The notes under the pieces: model-generated
What the model was told of the DNA's origin: nothing
Databases searched by the model: none
What the model saw: only the letters and a program-made list of their open reading frames with translations
NCBI GenBank assembly: GCA_902490365.1
Contig: CABUDQ010000040.1
Span: 1-19,360, forward strand
Direction of reading: 5' to 3'
DNA from: an uncultured Collinsella sp.
Lineage (GTDB): Bacteria > Actinomycetota > Coriobacteriia > Coriobacteriales > Coriobacteriaceae
Length of the DNA stretch: 19,360 nt
Position numbers and translations under genes: made by a program
Part shown: piece after piece, positions 13,204-19,360 of the stretch
Position numbering within the stretch: position 1 is the first letter of the stretch
Layout: each line of letters starts with the position of its first letter

Positions 13204-14112
13204 ATGATTAAACTTGTGCTGACCGATATGGACGATACGCTGATTCCAGCCGGGCATGACGGCGCCAGCGACTACGCCATCGAGGGCATTCATGCCATGC
13301 AGGCGGCGGGTCTGCACTTTGGCCCGGTTTCGGGTCGCCAGCCCTCCGCGATGGGCTGGATGTTCCGCAATCGCGCCGAGTGCTTCTCGACCGGCGCGTT
13401 CTGCAACGGCCAGGTCATGTTTGTGGACGGCGAGGTGGTAGCCTCGCATGCGACCGATAACGCCGCCCTTATGCGCTTGGCTGACTACTTGGAGCAAGAG
13501 ACCGACGATACGTATCTGAAGGTCTACAGCCTGGGCGATGACTTTTGGGGCAACGATGCCTATTGTGTAACGAGCGACCCCGAGCGTGTGCGCCGCGCCA
13601 TGGAGTCGGGCGGCAACGCATGGCTCAAGGGCGAAGAGGCCCCGTGCCGTCCTGTCGTCGATGACGCACCAGTGTTCAAGGCGAATATCTGGAGTGCTCG
13701 TTCGCGTGAGGAGCTCGCGGAGCTACGCGAGCGCGTTGCCGCCGAGGTGCCGGAGCTCTCGCTCGTGTTTCCCAACAACCGCGTGCGCCTGTTCGACGTT
13801 CTTCCGACCGGCTGGGACAAGGGCTGTGCTGCGCTGGAGCTGGCGCGCGCTTTGGGCCTGACGCCCGACGAGGTGGCCGTATTCGGCGATTCCGATAACG
13901 ATTTGCCCATGATCGATGCCGTTCCCAATTCCGTTGCAGTCGCCAATGCCAACGAGGCCGTCACGGCTGCCGCGCGCTGGCATATCGGCGCTGCGGCAGA
14001 TGATGCGGTTGCCGGGGCTCTGCATCAGATTGCCGCCTGCGCCGCGACGGGGGAGATGCCGTCGTTTATGCGTCAGATGGACGCGACGGGTTTCGACGTC
14101 ACGAACGTCTAG
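13204..14112 (+). CDS. HAD-superfamily (Cof-type, IIB) sugar/nucleotide phosphatase
   Basis: This 302-residue hydrolase starts with the catalytic DMDDT (Asp8 nucleophile, Asp10 acid/base), followed by motif II SGR (43-45), a type IIB cap and motif IV GDSDND (228-233) that binds Mg2+. Related Cof/YbiV enzymes dephosphorylate sugar phosphates, flavin precursors or nucleotides; the substrate is not readable here. The ATG follows GAGGGGG by 4 bases. The LysR gene begins 10 bases after the stop, so the two are probably co-transcribed. Confidence 0.9.
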   Translation: MIKLVLTDMDDTLIPAGHDGASDYAIEGIHAMQAAGLHFGPVSGRQPSAMGWMFRNRAECFSTGAFCNGQVMFVDGEVVASHATDNAALMRLADYLEQETDDTYLKVYSLGDDFWGNDAYCVTSDPERVRRAMESGGNAWLKGEEAPCRPVVDDAPVFKANIWSARSREELAELRERVAAEVPELSLVFPNNRVRLFDVLPTGWDKGCAALELARALGLTPDEVAVFGDSDNDLPMIDAVPNSVAVANANEAVTAAARWHIGAAADDAVAGALHQIAACAATGEMPSFMRQMDATGFDVTNV

Positions 14113-14122
14113 GGAGAAAGCC

Positions 14123-15019
14123 ATGAAGCTCCAGCAGCTCAGATATGTCGTCAAAGTTGCCGAATGCGGCAGCATCACCGAGGCCTCGCGCCGGCTCTTT
14201 GTGTCGCAGCCTTCGATTACCGCTTCAATTCGCGATCTCGAAAACGAGATGGGTGTACACATCTTTGAGCGCACCAACAAGGGCGTCATTGTGTCCGAGG
14301 AAGGCGAGACCTTCTTGGGCTACGCGCGCCAGGTGCTCGACCAGGCCGACCTGCTCGAGGGCAAGTACAAAGGCACGTCCGAGCAGGTGCCGCACTTTAG
14401 TGTGAGCTGCCAGCATTATTCCTTTGCCGTTAATGCATTTGTCGATGTGATCCGCGAGTTCGATGCCGCGCGCTACGACTTTACCCTGCGCGAGGAGCAG
14501 ACCCACGAGATTATCGAGGACGTCGCGCATATGAAAAGCGAGCTCGGCATCCTGTATCTGTCGGAGCACAATCGCGAGGTCATCGAGCGCATGCTGGCGG
14601 CCAACGAGCTCGTATTCGAAGGACTCTTCTGCGCTACGCCGCATGTCTTTGTGTGCTCCGACCATCCGCTGGCGGGTCGCTCGAGTGTGACGCTCGAGGA
14701 CTTGGAAGACTACCCGTTCCTGTCCTATGAGCAGGGCAGCTACAACTCGTTTTACTATTCCGAGGAGCTGACCTCGACCTTTGAGCGCCGCAAGAATATC
14801 CGCGTGCGCGACCGTGCGACGCTGTTCAACCTAGCTATGGGCCTTAACGGTTACACGGTGTGTTCGGGCGTGATCAGCCATGAACTTAACGGCCCCGGCA
14901 TTATCTCCATTCCGCTCGATGTAGACGAGTACATGGAGATCGGCATCATCACGCGCAAGAACACGACACTTACGCGCTACGGGCAGGCCTATATCGAAGC
15001 GATTCGTCAGCACATCTAG
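14123..15019 (+). CDS. LysR-type transcriptional regulator
   Basis: This 298-residue protein has the N-terminal winged helix typical of LysR regulators (QLRYVVKVAECGSITEASRR at 5-24, then FVSQPSITASIRDLENEMG and FERTNKGV), a helical linker and a periplasmic-binding-type effector domain (about 90-295). The ligand is unknown. AGGGAG precedes the ATG. It sits upstream of the methyltransferase gene at 15175 in the same direction. A T-N11-A dyad in the 155-bp gap (15068-15086) makes that gene the likely target, with methionine-pathway metabolites as plausible effectors by analogy to MetR; this is inference. Confidence 0.92.
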   Translation: MKLQQLRYVVKVAECGSITEASRRLFVSQPSITASIRDLENEMGVHIFERTNKGVIVSEEGETFLGYARQVLDQADLLEGKYKGTSEQVPHFSVSCQHYSFAVNAFVDVIREFDAARYDFTLREEQTHEIIEDVAHMKSELGILYLSEHNREVIERMLAANELVFEGLFCATPHVFVCSDHPLAGRSSVTLEDLEDYPFLSYEQGSYNSFYYSEELTSTFERRKNIRVRDRATLFNLAMGLNGYTVCSGVISHELNGPGIISIPLDVDEYMEIGIITRKNTTLTRYGQAYIEAIRQHI

Positions 15020-15067
15020 ACTGCTGCGTTCTGCACGGGTCAAATCTCTTTATGGCAGTCCCAACTA

Positions 15068-15086
15068 ATATAGGAAGCATCTATAT
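15068..15086. promoter_or_regulatory. LysR-type box upstream of the methyltransferase gene
   Basis: ATATAG-N7-CTATAT is a perfect dyad containing the T-N11-A pattern of LysR boxes. It overlaps the -35 position of the extended -10 at 15092-15100, as expected for an activation site. Confidence 0.5.
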
Positions 15087-15091
15087 CAAAC

Positions 15092-15100
15092 TGTTATAAA
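15092..15100 (+). promoter_or_regulatory. Extended -10 of the methyltransferase gene
   Basis: TGTTATAAA fits an extended -10 (TGn followed by TATAAA). No -35 consensus is visible upstream, consistent with activator dependence. Confidence 0.45.
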
Positions 15101-15120
15101 CGCATATTTTACGATGTCCA

Positions 15121-15134
15121 TATGAGCGCTCATA
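15121..15134. promoter_or_regulatory. 14-bp perfect palindrome in the 5' leader
   Basis: TATGAGCGCTCATA is fully self-complementary and lies between the extended -10 and the start codon at 15175. It could be a repressor operator distinct from the LysR box. It does not match the MetR consensus TGAA-N5-TTCA. Confidence 0.4.
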
Positions 15135-15174
15135 CTCTGTCCCAGTAAAGCAACCAATGCAAAGGGAGATATCT

Positions 15175-16308
15175 ATGAGCACTTCGATTCAACCGAACGC
15201 GCCGTTTCGTGCCGATATCGTCGGCAGTTTTCTTCGTCCGCAGGCTGTAAAGGACGCCCGTGCCGCCTATGTCGCGGGTAAACTCGACGCTTCCGGCCTT
15301 AAGGCCGTCGAGGACGAGGCCATCCGCGACTTAGTGGCCAAGCAGAAGGCTGCCGGCCTGCAGGTGATTACCGATGGCGAGTTCCGCCGCAGCTACTGGC
15401 ACCTCGATTTTATGTGGGGCCTCAACGGCATTGAGCGCCGCGCCTCGCGCACGGGCTACATGTTCCACGATGAGGAGACTACCGCCGACACCGCCGTGGT
15501 AACCGGTCCCATTAGCGGTGAGAATCATCCGTTCGTCGAGCACTTCAAATTTATCAAGTCGCTCGAGGGAGAGGGCCAGGTCGCGCGCCAGACCATTCCG
15601 GCGCCGATCCAGACGTTCTCCGAAGTCACACTCGACCGCTGCGATGGCCAGCAGGAGAGTCTGCACGCCGTCTACAAGACCGACGAAGAACTCGTCGATG
15701 CCATTGCCGCAGCATACCGCACCGTGATTGCTGACCTGTATGCCGCGGGCTGCCGCAACATCCAGTTTGATGACTGCACCTGGGGCATCTACTGCGATAC
15801 CGACTTTGTGTCCAAGACTGGCATGAGCCCGGTTGACCTGCAAAGGGTGAGCGAGCTGGGCGTGGCGCTCAACAACGCCGCCATCGAGGACAAGCCCGAC
15901 GACCTCGTCATTAACACGCACGTGTGCCGCGGCAACTACCACTCTACCTATGCTTTCGAGGGCGGCTATGACCCCATCGCGCCGTACCTGTTTGCACATG
16001 AGGATGTCGACGCATTCTACCTGGAGTTCGATACGCCGCGCGCCGGCGGTTTTGAGCCGCTCAGCTACGTTGCCCCGGGCAAGAAGGTCGTGCTGGGCTT
16101 GGTGACCACCAAGGCCGCAGAGCTCGAGAACGAGGATGTTATCGTCGAGCGCATCCGCGAAGCCGCAAAGTACGTGCCGCTCGAGAACCTGTATCTGTCT
16201 CCCCAGTGCGGCTTTGCCAGCTGCGAGATTGGCAACAAGCTGACCGAGGACGAGCAGTGGGCAAAGATCGCCCTGGTCAAACGCATCGCCGAGCGCATCT
16301 GGAAGTAG
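15175..16308 (+). CDS. Cobalamin-independent methionine synthase C-terminal-type methyltransferase (YxjG/YxjH-like)
   Basis: At 377 residues this corresponds to the catalytic C-terminal barrel of MetE without the N-terminal half, as in B. subtilis YxjG/YxjH. The zinc ligands of MetE are conserved in order: HxC (H249, C251), a glutamate in YLEFD (E284) and a cysteine in PQCGFAS (C345). It probably transfers a methyl group to a thiol such as homocysteine; the methyl donor is uncertain, since short forms often do not use polyglutamyl methylfolate. The start is ATG 15175 after AAAGGGAG, preferred over an ATG at 15157. It stands alone behind a dyad-bearing promoter region next to a LysR gene. Confidence 0.9.
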   Translation: MSTSIQPNAPFRADIVGSFLRPQAVKDARAAYVAGKLDASGLKAVEDEAIRDLVAKQKAAGLQVITDGEFRRSYWHLDFMWGLNGIERRASRTGYMFHDEETTADTAVVTGPISGENHPFVEHFKFIKSLEGEGQVARQTIPAPIQTFSEVTLDRCDGQQESLHAVYKTDEELVDAIAAAYRTVIADLYAAGCRNIQFDDCTWGIYCDTDFVSKTGMSPVDLQRVSELGVALNNAAIEDKPDDLVINTHVCRGNYHSTYAFEGGYDPIAPYLFAHEDVDAFYLEFDTPRAGGFEPLSYVAPGKKVVLGLVTTKAAELENEDVIVERIREAAKYVPLENLYLSPQCGFASCEIGNKLTEDEQWAKIALVKRIAERIWK

Positions 16309-16354
16309 TGCTGCCGTTCGCAGGGGCGTCGTGGTCGGAGCGGCATGCATCGCG

Positions 16355-16360
16355 TACAAT
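16355..16360 (+). promoter_or_regulatory. Candidate -10 for the permease gene
   Basis: TACAAT with a poor TGGTCG at 17-base spacing (16332-16337). It leaves a leader of about 64 bases containing a stem-loop. Confidence 0.35.
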
Positions 16361-16376
16361 GGTTCGGATCGTATCG

Positions 16377-16404
16377 TTCGGGCAGGTAATCCGATATGCC
16401 CGAG
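16377..16404 (+). promoter_or_regulatory. Leader stem-loop with possible pseudoknot
   Basis: TTCGGGCA (16377-16384) pairs with TGCCCGAG (16397-16404), including one G-U. Its 12-base loop contains CGATA (16392-16396), complementary to TATCG just upstream (16372-16376), and ATCCGA (16389-16394), complementary to TCGGAT (16364-16369). Either would form an H-type pseudoknot. It ends 26 bases before the permease start codon. Confidence 0.4.
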
Positions 16405-16430
16405 CGCCCTTCCATTATGAAAGGACATCC

Positions 16431-17765
16431 ATGTCCCAATCCTCGACGCCCGCCGTCGCCGATGCCATCTACGATGCGTCGTCGCTCGGTCGCCCGCGCA
16501 TGTTACTACTCGGTCTGCAGCATCTATTCGCGATGTTCGGTGCCACGGTGCTCGTACCCGTGCTCACCGGTCTCTCGGTGTCGGCGACCCTTTTGTTTGC
16601 CGGCCTGGGCACGCTGCTCTTCCACTTCCTATCGCGCGGCAAGGTGCCAGCGTTTTTGGGATCTTCGTTTGCCTTTATCGCGGGCTATGCCGCCATCGCG
16701 CCCAACGGCGAGGCCGAGCTTTTGCCCTACGCCTGCCTAGGTGTAGCCTGTGCCGGCCTGCTCTATCCGGTGCTGGCGGCCCTGTTTCGCGCGTTTGGTG
16801 CCAAGCGCGTTATGCGCTTCTTCCCGCCGGTAGTGACTGGCCCCATCGTCATTTCCATCGGCCTGATCTTGGCAAGCTCTGCCATCGCCAACTGCCAGAC
16901 CAATTGGCTTGTTGCCGTTGTCGCTGTGGCGGTGATCGTCATCTGCAACATCTGGGGCCGTGGCATGGTCAAGATCGTGCCGATTCTGCTGGGCGTTGTG
17001 GTGAGCTATGCCGTTGCGACTGCGCTCGGCGAGGTTGATTTCTCGGGCGTCGCAGCCGCTCCCTGGGTTGGCTTGCCCGTCGTGTGGGATAACACCGTGT
17101 TTGCGCTCTTTGGCCCGCAGTTCGATAGCGGTCTTGCCACGACGGCCATCATCACCATTATGCCGCTGGCCTTTGCGACCATGATCGAGCATATCGGTGA
17201 CATCTCGGCTATCGGCTCCACTTGCGAGCGTAACTACATCGCCGATCCTGGCCTGCATCGCACGCTGCTTGGCGACGGCCTGGCGACCATTCTCGCATCG
17301 CTCTTTGGCGCTCCGGCTAACACCACCTATGGCGAGAACACCGGTGTGCTTGCCCTAACGCGTGTGTTTGACCCGCGCGTGATTCGCATTGCCGCATGTT
17401 GTGCCATTGTGCTCTCGTTCTGCCCCAAGTTCGCGGCTGTCATTGCGGCCATGCCGGCGTGTGTAATCGGCGGCGTGTCGCTCGTGCTCTATGGCATGAT
17501 CAGCGCCGTGGGCGTCCGCAACCTCATCGAGAACCAGGTCGATTTCCAAAACAACCGCAACGTGCTGGTGGCCGCCCTGGTGCTCGTGCTTTCGCTCGGC
17601 ATTGCGTACAGCACCGCCGGCGCCATCGTGCTTGAGCTGGGCGGCGTGACGATTTCGCTTTCCGGCCTTGCCGTGGGCTCGCTGGTGGGCATCGTGCTCA
17701 ACGCCATCCTGCCGGGTAACGACTTTGAGTTTGACGTCTCCGAGCTTGAGGAGGCTGCTGAGTAA
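16431..17765 (+). CDS. Uracil/xanthine:cation symporter (UraA/NCS2 family)
   Basis: This 444-residue membrane protein has the length and hydrophobic pattern of NCS2 carriers, which import uracil or purine bases with protons. Family marks are QHLFAMFGATVLVP in helix 1, the GSSFAFIAGYAAIAPNG region of helix 3, MIEHIGDISAIG of helix 8 (with the substrate-binding glutamate), and NTTYGENTGVLALTR of helix 10, which in UraA carries the second binding glutamate. The NTTYGEN version points to uracil more than xanthine. ATG 16431 follows AAAGGA. It forms its own transcription unit between a structured leader and a strong terminator. Confidence 0.93.
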   Translation: MSQSSTPAVADAIYDASSLGRPRMLLLGLQHLFAMFGATVLVPVLTGLSVSATLLFAGLGTLLFHFLSRGKVPAFLGSSFAFIAGYAAIAPNGEAELLPYACLGVACAGLLYPVLAALFRAFGAKRVMRFFPPVVTGPIVISIGLILASSAIANCQTNWLVAVVAVAVIVICNIWGRGMVKIVPILLGVVVSYAVATALGEVDFSGVAAAPWVGLPVVWDNTVFALFGPQFDSGLATTAIITIMPLAFATMIEHIGDISAIGSTCERNYIADPGLHRTLLGDGLATILASLFGAPANTTYGENTGVLALTRVFDPRVIRIAACCAIVLSFCPKFAAVIAAMPACVIGGVSLVLYGMISAVGVRNLIENQVDFQNNRNVLVAALVLVLSLGIAYSTAGAIVLELGGVTISLSGLAVGSLVGIVLNAILPGNDFEFDVSELEEAAE

Positions 17766-17790
17766 CAACTGCGTCCAGCTAAAACAAGAT

Positions 17791-17828
17791 ATGGTGCCCA
17801 TGCGTATATGCGCGTGGGCACCATTTTT
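17791..17828 (+). terminator. Rho-independent terminator of the permease gene
   Basis: ATGGTGCCCA pairs with TGGGCACCAT, extended by GCG/CGC around a short loop, followed by TTTTT. The stem also lies just past the stop of the convergent esterase gene and may serve both. Confidence 0.88.
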
Positions 17829-18492
17829 AATGCGTCAGTATCCAGTGGATGCCGCGGGCCATGCGCAAGTCGGTCTGGGAAAAGTGATTGCCGGGGTTGA
17901 GCTCCAGCGTCGTGGGAATACCACGTTCGCCGAGCAGCTTTTCCATTGCGCGCGTATCGTCGAGTACGTGCCGCATCATGCGGTTGGGAGTCTTGGTCTC
18001 CTTTTTACCGAGCGACAGATAGACAGCCTGCGGGCCGCCGGCAAATGGCGCCGTGCTGGCGCGATCGACAAAGTCGGGAAACCACAGGGACCCCGATGCG
18101 CTTGCGGCGCGGTCAAAGGCATCGGTTTGCCAGAGGGCCCAAAGCGAAAAGAGACCCGCCAGCGAATAACCGGCAATGCCACGCCAAGCAGGTGGCTGTG
18201 GGAGCGATAATTCGACCTTTGGGATTATCCGGTTCAGTAACTCATCAAGAAAACCGGCAGCTTGGCCGCCGAAAGGCTCGGCATCGCGCGCGGTCCCGTC
18301 GCATTCCCAGGGACTCAGCTCGCGATTCCAATCGAGCCCGCCAATGGCGACAAGGGTGAACGGTGGACAGCCGAGCTCTCGGCAGCGTTCATAAACCTCC
18401 GTGCCGTCGCCCATGACCACGGGAAGATAGATGACTGGTGCGCTTTCGGCATGCTGTGCATGAACGGTTATCTGCTTTTGATGCGCTTCCAT
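17827..18492 (-). CDS. Alpha/beta-hydrolase esterase (COG2819, IroE/esterase-D-like)
   Basis: This 221-residue enzyme has the nucleophile elbow GYSLAG (Ser110) and a C-terminal GNHF histidine (H203), with IGGLDWNRELSPWEC near 51-65, a pattern seen in the putative esterases related to enterobactin esterase IroE. The acid residue is not certain (a segment KKETKTPN near 163-170 is a candidate region). The substrate is unknown, and no siderophore gene is nearby. ATG 18492 is taken as the start; an upstream GTG at 18540 is possible but less convincing. The ribosome site is weak. It lacks a signal peptide. Confidence 0.8.
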   Translation of the reverse strand: MEAHQKQITVHAQHAESAPVIYLPVVMGDGTEVYERCRELGCPPFTLVAIGGLDWNRELSPWECDGTARDAEPFGGQAAGFLDELLNRIIPKVELSLPQPPAWRGIAGYSLAGLFSLWALWQTDAFDRAASASGSLWFPDFVDRASTAPFAGGPQAVYLSLGKKETKTPNRMMRHVLDDTRAMEKLLGERGIPTTLELNPGNHFSQTDLRMARGIHWILTH

Positions 18493-18530
18493 GACGGGCT
18501 TCTCTCGGCGTTGTGATATCGACGGCCCCC

Positions 18531-18539
18531 ATTGTCGCA
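18531..18539 (-). promoter_or_regulatory. Candidate extended -10 of the esterase gene
   Basis: TGCGACAAT on the minus strand lies 39 bases upstream of ATG 18492. No -35 is recognised. Confidence 0.3.
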
Positions 18540-18604
18540 CGCCGGCTCATGCAGGTTGGGCTAGACCAAAGACAATCTCGTGCATACCCTGCGGACGCAT
18601 ATGG

Positions 18605-18642
18605 AAAACGCCACCGCCGGAGGGGAGCTCGGCGGTGGCGTT
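18605..18642 (-). terminator. Rho-independent terminator of the surface-protein gene
   Basis: On the minus strand AACGCCACCGCC pairs with GGCGGTGGCGTT (12 bp) followed by TTTT. It lies 57 bases past the stop at 18700. Confidence 0.82.
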
Positions 18643-18699
18643 GTTAAACGGTGCTGGGACTCGGAGCCTTCGCGGGAGCTGCCATGTGCGCAGAGGCGT

Positions 18700-19360
18700 C
18701 TAAGAGCGCTTACGGCTCGCCATGGTGCCTGCGGCGATAGCGGCTGTTCCCGCAAGGACGGTTGCCACGATGGCCGCACCCGAGGTGTCGCCGGTTGCCG
18801 CGAGCACGCCGGTAGTCTTGGCTTTCGTGATTGAAGCCGCAACGGCCTTGGTCGGCTTTGAGCCCTCAGGCTTGGGGTTCTGCTTGGACTCCGCGGGCTT
18901 GCTTTCTGCGGGCTTGGTCTCGTCGGGCTTGGGGTCTTCCGGCTTGGCTACCTCGGGAGGTGCGATGACCATGCTCTTGGCGACAGCTTCGTTATAGGGG
19001 GAGTCGATCACAGCGTCGCCCGTGCCGATGGCTTGGCCTGCCTCGTAGATGCCGTCACGGAGCTTGCGATAGTCAATGACCTTGCCGCCTTCGGGCGTCT
19101 GGATGGCGGCGTTCTCAATCTTGATGGTGCCGATTGCCTTGCCGTCAGCGCTCATGGCACGGGCAAAGATTGCCGCTGTATCTCCTTCGGCCGTTACCTT
19201 GCTGCGGATGATCGAGATGACTGCGGGTGTGACGCCCTCGCTGGTCTGGGCGATGATGCCGATGTTCTCGCCTTGGGGCTCGGGGCTCGTCTCGCCATCT
19301 TGGTTTTCGCTCATATGACCCAATCCGCTGTCAAGGGCCACAATGGCCCCGCCGACCGCT
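18700..19360 (-). CDS. Cell-wall-anchored surface protein, C-terminal part (LAxTG sorting signal; 5' end outside window)
   Basis: The frame stays open to the window edge, so the N-terminus with its expected signal peptide is missing; at least 220 residues are visible. A globular segment is followed by a wall-spanning region rich in Pro, Lys and Glu with PKPDETKPAESKPAES-type repeats. The C-terminus is a classic sorting signal: LAATG, about 20 hydrophobic residues (GAAIVATVLAGTAAIAAG) and the charged tail RKRS. LAxTG is the motif described for class E sortases of actinobacteria. An internal ATG at 19311 has no good ribosome site and would lack a signal peptide, so I read this as the 3' end of a longer gene. 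Its ligand or role is unknown. Confidence 0.82.
   Translation of the reverse strand, partial: AVGGAIVALDSGLGHMSENQDGETSPEPQGENIGIIAQTSEGVTPAVISIIRSKVTAEGDTAAIFARAMSADGKAIGTIKIENAAIQTPEGGKVIDYRKLRDGIYEAGQAIGTGDAVIDSPYNEAVAKSMVIAPPEVAKPEDPKPDETKPAESKPAESKQNPKPEGSKPTKAVAASITKAKTTGVLAATGDTSGAAIVATVLAGTAAIAAGTMASRKRS

Noticed and set aside
13723..14289. Minus-strand reading frame over the HAD/LysR junction
   Set aside because: It is antisense to two clear family members and lacks a ribosome site or motif.

Overview
The window looks like a chromosomal segment of a high-GC Gram-positive gut actinobacterium, most likely Collinsella or a close relative in the Coriobacteriia. This is inferred from the high GC content, GC-rich third codon positions, strong AGGAGG-type ribosome sites, a TPP-riboswitch thiM/thiE operon and a LAxTG-type wall-sorting signal. 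No rRNA, tRNA, CRISPR array, phage gene or transposase gene is visible.

Layout. 1-930 (+) is the C-terminal half of a UvrA-family ATPase. 973-2073 (-) is a stand-alone AAA/winged-helix ATPase gene bracketed by two identical 31-bp perfect palindromes. 2185-5077 (-) holds trmL, a COG0523 (CobW-type) GTPase, an ArsC/Spx-fold protein lacking the usual cysteine, and a flavodoxin-fold oxidoreductase. 5189-9566 (-) holds two paralogous cyclic-di-GMP genes: GGDEF-PAS-degenerate GGDEF, and the same architecture extended by a degenerate GGDEF plus an intact EAL domain. 9896-10765 (+) is a patatin-like lipase, followed by three 46-bp imperfect palindromes at an exact 62-bp period. 11002-13034 (-) is a thiamine salvage operon (thiM, MTH1187-type thiamine-binding protein, thiE) behind a TPP riboswitch with a terminator. 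13204-15019 (+) is a HAD phosphatase plus a LysR regulator; 15175-16308 (+) is a MetE C-terminal-type methyltransferase; 16431-17765 (+) is a UraA-type nucleobase permease. 17827-18492 (-) is an esterase, and 18700-19360 (-) is the C-terminal part of a wall-anchored surface protein that runs off the window.

How they work together. Most genes are housekeeping or accessory metabolism. Two coherent units stand out: the riboswitch-controlled thiamine salvage operon and the paired diguanylate cyclase/phosphodiesterase genes. A LysR regulator probably controls the neighbouring methyltransferase through a dyad in the 155-bp gap.

The most unusual material is between the genes. There are three kinds of palindromic repeat: the 31-bp elements flanking the ATPase, a head-to-head pair of 35-bp elements between the thi operon and the HAD gene, and the 62-bp-period array. 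The first two share an AAGGGACAG-like core with different outer arms, which suggests related REP-like elements. I do not see a complete new defence or biosynthetic system. The best candidates for something undescribed are the palindrome-bracketed ATPase and the 62-bp periodic array.
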